DNA of 6,684 bases, from contig CAYVKY010000125.1 in the NCBI GenBank assembly GCA_964452115.1, positions 1 to 6,684 on the forward strand, in the 5' to 3' direction. Shown here piece by piece: positions 1-5,993 of the stretch. The position numbers and the translations under genes are program-made. This DNA comes from CAYVKY01 sp964452115 (lineage in GTDB: Bacteria > Bacteroidota > Ignavibacteria > Tepidaquicellales > Tepidaquicellaceae). Position 1 is the stretch's first letter; the number at the start of each line of letters is the position of its first letter. The notes under the pieces are model-generated. The model saw only the letters and a list, made by a program, of their open reading frames with translations, was not told the DNA's origin and did no database searches.

Positions 1-630
1 TTTGAAAAATTTCACAGTATCGTAATACGCCTGAAGCCCGCTCCAGAAAAGACGCTGTGGATTGGATTCAAGCCGTGTGCTTATGGCGGCATTCACATAA
101 GATGAATTAGTATTTGAAGGCTTATTTAAAGAGCGAATCTTTGATGCTTTATGCATTAATTTTTTATCGCTCCACTCCGGACTTGCGCGGTTCATATGAA
201 ATGCCAGAGGGAAAAGTATTATAGGTGTATTCAGCCGCTTTGATAAATCTACAGCCCAGGGGAGATATTTATCCCATTTCTTTTCATTGAATCCGTGAAA
301 TAAGATAATTGCATTACTGAATTTTCCGGTATCCGATGGCTTTATTACGGAATAAGTGAAATTGTAATTGCTCGAGATGCTCTGGTCGTGAAGAAACAGC
401 TCCTTGTAACTGTCCTCATAGCCGAGTGTGCGCAGTGATTCACCGTTGATTACATCAAATGGCTTGGAATGTATATCGCAGAAATATTTCGTATTGCCTG
501 GCAGTATATGGGCAGCGGGGGATTCGAACTGATAATTTGATATAAATATATCAAAATCTTTTATGAAAAGACTGTCTTCAGTTTGTGAAAACAGATTTTT
601 GAGGCGGTTATATTTTTCATAGTAATGCAT
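1..630 (-). CDS. Putative alpha/beta-hydrolase-like protein (possibly DUF6051 family), N-terminal part only
   Basis: The reading frame is open from an ATG at 630 to the left edge, giving 210 residues with no stop; the C-terminus lies outside the window. An in-frame TAA two codons upstream (634-636) makes this ATG the earliest possible start. No Shine-Dalgarno sequence is visible. Residues 1-90 have no motif I can name. Residues 107-148 look like the core of an alpha/beta hydrolase: a hydrophobic strand (NAIILF), then HGFN at 112-115, which resembles an oxyanion-hole turn, then a helix and a second strand (PIILFPLAFHMNRA). The HGFN...KYLPWA...FPLAFHMNRAxxxW arrangement reminds me of the uncharacterised DUF6051 proteins of Bacteroidota, but this is from memory. 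A GxSxG nucleophile elbow is not in the visible part and would be expected beyond the edge. It has no signal peptide, so a cytoplasmic location is likely. It lies 55 bases downstream of the glycosyltransferase gene on the same strand and may be co-transcribed with it. The substrate is unknown. Confidence 0.8.
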   Translation of the reverse strand, partial: MHYYEKYNRLKNLFSQTEDSLFIKDFDIFISNYQFESPAAHILPGNTKYFCDIHSKPFDVINGESLRTLGYEDSYKELFLHDQSISSNYNFTYSVIKPSDTGKFSNAIILFHGFNEKKWDKYLPWAVDLSKRLNTPIILFPLAFHMNRASPEWSDKKLMHKASKIRSLNKPSNTNSSYVNAAISTRLESNPQRLFWSGLQAYYDTVKFFK

Positions 631-685
631 AGATTAAGTTACTTTAATATTTCAATAAAAATAATGTATGAAAATATCTTAAGTA

Positions 686-1732
686 TTATTCATTAATACC
701 GAGGAAATTAATTATACGTGTTTTTGCATCTTCATAGGGAATGTATTTCAGTTCCGGTTCTTCCGTGATAATTGATTCATATTTTGTTTTATACGGTGTC
801 CAGAGGCTTCCTTTTAATTTATATTTTACAAATAATATGAATGAAGGAATATTATAAATAGAGCAAAGATGCACCAGCGATGTATCCGGGGTAATCAGGT
901 AATCGAGTTTTGATACGAGTGCTGCGAGTTCATCAAAACTTCCGCAGAATATTTTTTCGTCAGGACAGATTTTTGCTGCCAGATCCAAATTCCGCACATC
1001 GGATATAGGAATAACTTTAAAACCTTTTTCGGTCAGATAACTTATCAGATTCTGATAGTTGCTGATTCCCCAGAATCTTGCATCGCTGCCGGCAAAAAAA
1101 TTGATACCGATTAGTTTTGATGATGTTTGATATGAGCTGCTCAGAAAATATTTAACTTTGTCATCACTTGCAGGAAGAAAATCGTATTCCATTTTTATGT
1201 CTTCCGAGCTGTAATTAATTTTCAGAACATCTGCAATTCTGCAAATCATTTCAATAATGTGACTGCCGTCTTCCGCATTATAAGGGGCAATTAAATTGCA
1301 GATAGGTGCTGATTCCTTTTGCAGACATACTTTTAAAGGCGATTTTGAAAATGCAGTAAGCAGGCTTACAGTGCCTGATGTGTCGGTGTGTGCATCAATG
1401 ATGCAGTCAAATTTGTTTGAATTTATCTTTTTAAGCAGCCTGAAAAATCCTGAAAAACTTTTATCATATAATAATATCTCGGAAATATTTTTATTGTTCT
1501 GAAATATGAAATAATTTCTTTTGCTTGCCGCGACTTTTATTTCCGCACCGGTATATTTTTTTATAATTCTTATTAACGGCGTTGTTACAAGTGCATCGCC
1601 GAGATTATTCAGCCTTATTATAAGAATTTTGGAATTGCCGTCCGGTTTTACTGACGGCGATTTGCTTTTGCGGGATAAAAGTTTTAAAATCTTTATTACT
1701 GAATGCCGTAAAAATATTTCCAGTCTCTTCAT
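686..1732 (-). CDS. Glycosyltransferase family 9 (heptosyltransferase-like) protein
   Basis: The gene encodes 348 residues, a usual length for GT9/ADP-heptose:LPS heptosyltransferases, which add heptose or related sugars to the lipopolysaccharide core on the cytoplasmic face of the inner membrane. The N-terminal Rossmann-like half opens with KILIIRLNNLGDALVTTPL at about 35-53. Asp46 in the LGD turn matches the position of the proposed catalytic Asp of WaaC. The C-terminal half starts near residue 207 (IGINFFAGSDARFW, the family's 'inPga...r.W' block). It contains the nucleotide-sugar motif TPDTSLVHL at 281-289, with Asp283, Thr284 and His288 in place; the usual Gly after DT is Ser285. A basic, helix-prone extension of about 34 residues precedes the first strand and could associate with the membrane. 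The ATG at 1732 overlaps the stop of the upstream nuclease gene as ATGA, which fixes the start and suggests translational coupling. The family is clear; the exact sugar and acceptor are not, so I give no gene symbol. Confidence 0.9.
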   Translation of the reverse strand: MKRLEIFLRHSVIKILKLLSRKSKSPSVKPDGNSKILIIRLNNLGDALVTTPLIRIIKKYTGAEIKVAASKRNYFIFQNNKNISEILLYDKSFSGFFRLLKKINSNKFDCIIDAHTDTSGTVSLLTAFSKSPLKVCLQKESAPICNLIAPYNAEDGSHIIEMICRIADVLKINYSSEDIKMEYDFLPASDDKVKYFLSSSYQTSSKLIGINFFAGSDARFWGISNYQNLISYLTEKGFKVIPISDVRNLDLAAKICPDEKIFCGSFDELAALVSKLDYLITPDTSLVHLCSIYNIPSFILFVKYKLKGSLWTPYKTKYESIITEEPELKYIPYEDAKTRIINFLGINE

Positions 1733-3432
1733 TTAAGCATAAATTTTATTATTTCTTCTTTTCTGATGTCCTCTGAAATTTCAATAAATTTGCTTTTGTC
1801 CCTGTTGACTGCAAGCCAGTTTGAAATCACTTTTATTTCGTCAAGTTCTTCCGCTGTGTACTTATGCTGCACAAATTTATTCAGTGTAAAATAAAGATAT
1901 TCCGTATATTCGTCAAGTTCTTCCAAAACGTTCCGCTGGTCAAACTCGTCCGACTTAATTATGGTATATGTTTTCAGAAGTTTTCCGTTGTGAATAAAAA
2001 ATAATTCACGCTTACTGTCCGTGTCGCATTTAATTACAATTTTTTTGTTGTTTATCGCGGATGTAATCACCTTTGCATAACTCATCACGCGGTTCAGGTC
2101 GTTCAGTCTGTCGCGCATAAATGCAGCCTTTTCAAAGTTCAGTTCTCCCGATGCTTCTTTCATCATATCGAGCAGTTTTGACTGCACCGATGCGCCGTTA
2201 TTACCTATGATATAATTATGAACTTTCTGCACTTCGGATTTGTATTCGTCTTTTGAAATAGTTTCGTTGCACGGAGCATCGCATATACCGATATCGAAAT
2301 AAAGGCAGTTCGAATTCTTCTTTGATGATTTCAGCTGGCGGGATTCACACTTTCGTATTTTGAAGTTATCTTTTATCTCTTTAAGGATTGTCCGCACGGT
2401 AGCTCTTCCGGAAAACGGACCGTAGTAATATGCGCCGTCATTTTCAATTTCATACACAGATTCAATTTTCGGAAAATCATTCTGTATATCTAGTTTTATA
2501 AACGGATGAAATCTGAACCTCTTGATAGCCGTATTGAAGCGCGGCTTGTGAAATTTTATCATTCTTGATTCTAAAATTAGCGCTGAAAGTTCGGAGTCCG
2601 TAATATTGAAATCCAGTGAAGCAACCTGCGCGAGCATTTTTTTGATTTTCTCTGTATGCTGTTCGTTGTGCCTGAAGTAAGAGGAAACTCTGTCGCGGAG
2701 ATTTTTAGCTTTACCGATATACAGAATTTCATCCGAGCGGCTTTTCATAAAGTACACACCGGGGTCTTCGGGCACGTCGCTCATTTTCATTTTAATTCTG
2801 CGGAGTGCGGGAGGTTTTTTATTCCCCGAATAAATTTTTATGTTCTGAAACCTCATCACATCTTCGATGTAATTGCAGTCGTGCTCTTCCTGAAGGATTA
2901 TCAGAAATTTCTGTAAAATCTTTGCGGTTACAAGCGTGTCATCATACGCCCTGTGCATGCGTTTCTGAGTGATTCCGAAATGTTTTGCCACACTGCTGAG
3001 CGATTTGCTTTTCAGCGAAGGCAGCAGCCTTCGTGCAAGTTTGCAGGTGCAGAGAGTCGGCAGGTCAATCTGAAAACTATTTTCAGCCCTATCGAAGGAT
3101 GTTTTCAGGAATTTATAATCAAATGAAACGTTATGCCCGCTGAAAATCAGAAGGGGATTATTAAAATCAATAAATTCCAGAATCTTTCCGCTAATTTCGC
3201 TGAATTCCGGTTTATCGAATACATCTTCATTTGTGATGCCTGTCAGGTTTGTGATAAAATTTGAAATGTACTGTTTCGGATTGATGAGTGTTGTATATCT
3301 GTCCGATATTTCACCGTCTTCAATTTTTATTAATGCAATTTCCGTCATTCTGTTATCAACAGGGGATAGACCTGTGGTTTCAACGTCACAAACTATAAAA
3401 ACGGCATCCTGAATATTATGCTTTATTGACAA
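1729..3432 (-). CDS. DEDDh exonuclease (DnaQ/PolC epsilon-like) fused to UvrC/Cho-like GIY-YIG nuclease
   Basis: The protein has 567 residues and two nuclease modules. Residues ~11-180 are a DEDDh 3'-5' exonuclease: DVETTG (Asp16, Glu18), GHNVSFD (Asp105) and HRAYDD (His160, Asp164) supply a full catalytic set. Residues ~220-300 are a GIY-YIG domain as in the N-terminal half of UvrC: PGVYFM (Gly225, Tyr227), LYIGKAKNLRDRV (Tyr238, Lys241, Arg248), then Glu288 and Asn300, again a complete set. A UvrC-type cysteine patch follows (Cys362, Cys376, Cys384, Cys388); in UvrC such cysteines are reported to bind a [4Fe-4S] cluster. Residues ~417-450 resemble the UVR/UvrB-binding motif (LNFEKAAFMRDRL). 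The RNase H-like endonuclease domain and helix-hairpin-helix pair of true UvrC are absent; ~117 residues of unassigned sequence end the protein. The role is therefore probably Cho-like incision plus exonuclease trimming in repair, which is inference. The same fusion is known in other bacteria. Start: TTG at 3432, forced by a TAA codon directly upstream; no in-frame ATG or GTG precedes the first catalytic Asp. Confidence 0.93.
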   Translation of the reverse strand: MSIKHNIQDAVFIVCDVETTGLSPVDNRMTEIALIKIEDGEISDRYTTLINPKQYISNFITNLTGITNEDVFDKPEFSEISGKILEFIDFNNPLLIFSGHNVSFDYKFLKTSFDRAENSFQIDLPTLCTCKLARRLLPSLKSKSLSSVAKHFGITQKRMHRAYDDTLVTAKILQKFLIILQEEHDCNYIEDVMRFQNIKIYSGNKKPPALRRIKMKMSDVPEDPGVYFMKSRSDEILYIGKAKNLRDRVSSYFRHNEQHTEKIKKMLAQVASLDFNITDSELSALILESRMIKFHKPRFNTAIKRFRFHPFIKLDIQNDFPKIESVYEIENDGAYYYGPFSGRATVRTILKEIKDNFKIRKCESRQLKSSKKNSNCLYFDIGICDAPCNETISKDEYKSEVQKVHNYIIGNNGASVQSKLLDMMKEASGELNFEKAAFMRDRLNDLNRVMSYAKVITSAINNKKIVIKCDTDSKRELFFIHNGKLLKTYTIIKSDEFDQRNVLEELDEYTEYLYFTLNKFVQHKYTAEELDEIKVISNWLAVNRDKSKFIEISEDIRKEEIIKFMLK

Positions 3433-3480
3433 TTAAAATCTTTATTGAAAAATATATCCATAAATATAATCATAAAGCGC

Positions 3481-4929
3481 CTATTTTACAATTACCATTT
3501 CTTTTGAAATCGAATTGACTTCGGTAAACATTTTATAGAAATATATTCCGGACGGTTGATTTGCGGACTTCCACATCACTTTATACGTTCCTTCCGGTAA
3601 TGTGTTGTCCACAAGTCTTGCAACTTCCTGCCCGAGTACATTATATACATAAAGCCGTACATAACTGAGTTTCGGAATGCTGTATTCAATAGTTGTTGAA
3701 GGATTGAAAGGGTTCGGAAAATTTTGCCTGAGTTCAAAATCATTCACAACCTGCCCGTTTCCCTGAATAGAATTTGAGTTGCCGTTTGAAAATTTATATA
3801 TCTTTCCGGATGAATATCCTGCGATGTAAAGTTCGTTATTTTTATCAGTTCCGAAAGATGAAATCACGATAGCGGTATCGGATACGATAGAATCTGCGGT
3901 TACTAAACCGTTTGAATATCTAAGCATTCTGATTTTACCGGCACAATAATCGGAATAAATATATGCTCCGGTGAGTTCAGGTCTCCGCTGACCTCGGTAT
4001 ACATATCCGCCCGTTATCGAGCATTGCCCGTTTGAGTGACTGTAAACTTTTATAGGACTCGTAAATCCCGTTGAGTCGCATGTTGCGGCGTTATAGCAGG
4101 AATAACCTTCCTTCACCCTCCACCCATAGTTGCCGCCGTTTGTAATAATATCAACCTCTTCATATAAATCCTGTCCTACATCACCGCAATAAATTAATCC
4201 GGTCACAGGATCCTGAGAATACTTCCAGGGATTTCGAAGTCCCCAGCAAAAAATTTCACCTCTGCCTGAAGAAGGATTATTGTAGAAAGGATTTGTCGGT
4301 GGAATAACATATCTTGTTGATGAAGTTGTATCGTTAACATCTATGCGCAGCATCTTCCCGAGCAGCACTTGTGTGTTCTGAGCATTATTTTGCGGGTCTC
4401 CTGCAGAACCTCCGTCTCCCATCCCTATGTAAAGATAACCGTCATTGCCAAACATCACTGTTCCGCCGTTGTGATTCGAATAAGGCTGATTGATTGTGAG
4501 AATAATATATTCGCTGAGCGAATCAACTTTATTTGGATCTGATGCAGATACTGTAAATCTGGAAATCACCGTATGCAAAGGATTTGGGGCAGTGTAATCA
4601 ACGTAGATATACCTGTTTGCTGCAAAATTCGGATGGAACGTAAGTCCCAGCAGTCCTTCTTCGCCGTTTGAAGAAGAAATTTTATTTGAAATATTTAAAA
4701 ATACCGCAGCGGCAGATATATTACTGTCGTTTGGAAATACTTTGATATAGCCGTCCTGCTGCACAACAAATATCCTGTCGCTTCCGTCATTGGCGTGCGT
4801 GATGTTAAGAGGTTTATTGAATGAAAGATTCGGAAAGGCATTTACTACTTTTAGCGGTGTGACTTGCGCATCCGATGCGCTGCAGGAAATAATAAAAAGC
4901 GATATTAATATGTTTAATATAATTTTCAT
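3481..4929 (-). CDS. Secreted PQQ-dependent sugar dehydrogenase-like protein (GSDH family) with T9SS sorting domain
   Basis: From the ATG at 4929 the protein has 482 residues. A GTG at 4971 could add 14 residues but puts them ahead of an evident signal peptide and leaves 2 bases before the divergent gene, so I prefer the ATG. Residues 1-21 are a signal peptide (MKIILNILISLFIISC...DA). The body is a six-bladed propeller of the glucose/sorbosone dehydrogenase family: EEGLLGLTFHPNF (90-102), NHNGG (152-156, His153 matching the catalytic His of soluble glucose dehydrogenase), GDGGSAGDPQNNAQN (171-185), LRNPW (231-235, with the Arg that contacts PQQ in relatives), GDVGQDLYEEV (249-259) and SITGGYVYRG (304-313). 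Cys278, Cys284 and Cys303 may form disulfides. Residues ~400-482 are a T9SS C-terminal sorting domain (NFPNPFNPST at 403-412, then a beta-sandwich ending in a Lys), so the product should cross the outer membrane and be released or anchored at the surface. Members often have unknown substrates, and no PQQ synthesis gene is in view. The gene lies 48 bases upstream of the nuclease gene on the same strand. Confidence 0.92.
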   Translation of the reverse strand: MKIILNILISLFIISCSASDAQVTPLKVVNAFPNLSFNKPLNITHANDGSDRIFVVQQDGYIKVFPNDSNISAAAVFLNISNKISSSNGEEGLLGLTFHPNFAANRYIYVDYTAPNPLHTVISRFTVSASDPNKVDSLSEYIILTINQPYSNHNGGTVMFGNDGYLYIGMGDGGSAGDPQNNAQNTQVLLGKMLRIDVNDTTSSTRYVIPPTNPFYNNPSSGRGEIFCWGLRNPWKYSQDPVTGLIYCGDVGQDLYEEVDIITNGGNYGWRVKEGYSCYNAATCDSTGFTSPIKVYSHSNGQCSITGGYVYRGQRRPELTGAYIYSDYCAGKIRMLRYSNGLVTADSIVSDTAIVISSFGTDKNNELYIAGYSSGKIYKFSNGNSNSIQGNGQVVNDFELRQNFPNPFNPSTTIEYSIPKLSYVRLYVYNVLGQEVARLVDNTLPEGTYKVMWKSANQPSGIYFYKMFTEVNSISKEMVIVK

Positions 4930-4973
4930 ACTTTTTATTTTATGAACAACAAGCACATTAAATAAATTCACAA
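4930..4973. promoter_or_regulatory. 44-base divergent intergenic region (presumed back-to-back promoters)
   Basis: This AT-rich gap separates the minus-strand dehydrogenase ATG (4929) from the plus-strand ABC ATPase ATG (4974). Both genes need a promoter here or inside the neighbouring gene. I see A+T stretches that could serve as -10 elements, such as TTAAATAAAT near 4958-4967 for the plus gene and CATAAAAT near 4937-4944 read on the minus strand. I find no convincing -35/-10 pair, no Bacteroidota-type TAnnTTTG box and no ribosome binding site for either gene. Any 5' leaders must be very short unless a promoter lies within the opposite gene. The regulatory role is inferred from gene layout alone. 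Confidence 0.35.
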
Positions 4974-5993
4974 ATGAAAGACCCGTTACTCGAAGTCAGA
5001 GACCTGAAAACATATTTTTATATAAATAAATATACCGTTGCGAAAAAATACCGGGTGCAATCCGGAGATGTTAAAGATAAGCTCACGGTAAAAGCTCTTG
5101 ACGGCGTATCATTTAATTTGTATAAAAGCGAAGCACTTGCGATTGTTGGTGAATCAGGTTCGGGAAAGTCAGTAACTGCAAATTCAATACTGGGGCTGAT
5201 TCCGAAGCAGTCGGGCAGGATTGTATCGGGCGAAATTATTTTCAAAGGAAAAGACATTTCAAAATTTGATAATGATGAATACAGAAAAATCAGGGGAAGG
5301 GAAATATCTATGATTTTTCAGGAGCCGATGAGTTCACTGAATCCTGTAATGAAAATCGGCAGCCAGTTAATGGAAGTTTTCAAAGAACATTCCGGAGTGA
5401 GCAAACCGGAAGCATACAAGCTGTGCGTTGAGATGCTGAGGAAAACGGGTATTTCGGATGCAGAAAAAAGAATGAACTCGTATCCGCACGAATTCAGCGG
5501 CGGGATGAGGCAGCGCGTGATGATAGCAATGGCGCTGCTTTTCGAGCCGTCTGTGCTGATTGCTGATGAACCGACTACCGCACTGGATGTGACGATTCAG
5601 AAAGATATTCTCGAACTGATTAAAAAAATAAAAGAGTCAAATAAAGAATCGGGGATAATTCTGATTACTCATAATCTCGGAATAGTGTATGACTTATGCG
5701 ACAGAGTACTGGTAATGTACGGCGGCAAGGTGCAGGAAGAGGCATCAACCGGAGAAATATTTTCAAATCCGCTCCATCCATATACGCGGGGACTTCTAAA
5801 GTCACTGCCTGACCCTTATAATAAATCAAAAGAAGAACTATTTTCAATAAAGGGGAATGTACCGACGCTTCTTGAACTTCCGGAAGGATGCAGGTTTTGC
5901 ACGAGATGTGAAAAAGCATTTGAAAAATGCAGCACCGAACCTCCATTAAAAGAAATCAGTCCGGGGCATTTCGTCAGATGCCGGTTGTATTAA
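4974..5993 (+). CDS. Oligopeptide/dipeptide-type ABC transporter ATP-binding protein (OppD/DppD-like)
   Basis: This 339-residue cytoplasmic ATPase would power uptake of peptides (or nickel and similar solutes) through inner-membrane permeases. All ABC motifs are present: Walker A GESGSGKS (59-66, Lys65), Q-loop FQEPMSSLNP (Gln116), signature FSGGMRQR (174-181), Walker B VLIADEP (Asp198, Glu199), D-loop ALD and H-loop His233. FSGGMRQRVMIAMAL and NPVMKIGSQL are of the D subunit type rather than the F type. The C-terminal oligopeptide-transporter extension has NPLHPYTRGLL (266-276) and a cysteine set, Cys306-x5-Cys312-x6-Cys319-x16-Cys336, which binds a [4Fe-4S] cluster in some DppD/OppD relatives; Cys309 is an extra one. 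Residues ~16-38, between KTYF and VKALDGVSF, form a lysine-rich insertion longer than is usual in D subunits. No permease, binding protein or F-type ATPase gene is adjacent: the left neighbour is divergent and the right one convergent, so the gene appears monocistronic. The ATG at 4974 follows an AT-rich stretch with no Shine-Dalgarno sequence. Confidence 0.93.
   Translation: MKDPLLEVRDLKTYFYINKYTVAKKYRVQSGDVKDKLTVKALDGVSFNLYKSEALAIVGESGSGKSVTANSILGLIPKQSGRIVSGEIIFKGKDISKFDNDEYRKIRGREISMIFQEPMSSLNPVMKIGSQLMEVFKEHSGVSKPEAYKLCVEMLRKTGISDAEKRMNSYPHEFSGGMRQRVMIAMALLFEPSVLIADEPTTALDVTIQKDILELIKKIKESNKESGIILITHNLGIVYDLCDRVLVMYGGKVQEEASTGEIFSNPLHPYTRGLLKSLPDPYNKSKEELFSIKGNVPTLLELPEGCRFCTRCEKAFEKCSTEPPLKEISPGHFVRCRLY

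Noticed and set aside
631..685. AT-rich imperfect inverted repeats (such as ATATTTTC/GAAATAT on the minus strand) between the glycosyltransferase gene and the left-edge gene
   Set aside because: The stems are short, mismatched or bulged, and almost all A-T; expected by chance in such sequence.
1296..1736. Plus-strand open frames of about 70 residues inside the glycosyltransferase gene
   Set aside because: They lie antisense to a well-supported gene, show no known motif and have no ribosome binding site.
2656..2916. Plus-strand open frame antisense to the nuclease gene
   Set aside because: It runs opposite the conserved GIY-YIG region and its composition follows from the real gene.
4930..4971. 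GTG start at 4971 for the dehydrogenase gene, giving 496 residues
   Set aside because: It places 14 residues before a normal signal peptide and leaves only 2 bases to the divergent start; the ATG at 4929 is much more natural.
5018..5257. Minus-strand open frames antisense to the ABC ATPase gene (also 5665-5946)
   Set aside because: They overlap invariant ABC motifs on the other strand and have no recognisable product.
5961..5984. Possible hairpin terminator (GGCAT/ATGCC with an outer CC/GG) at the end of the ABC ATPase gene
   Set aside because: The stem is five pairs plus two across a bulge, it is not followed by a clean T run, and it encodes the conserved GHFVRC tail, so it is likely coincidental.
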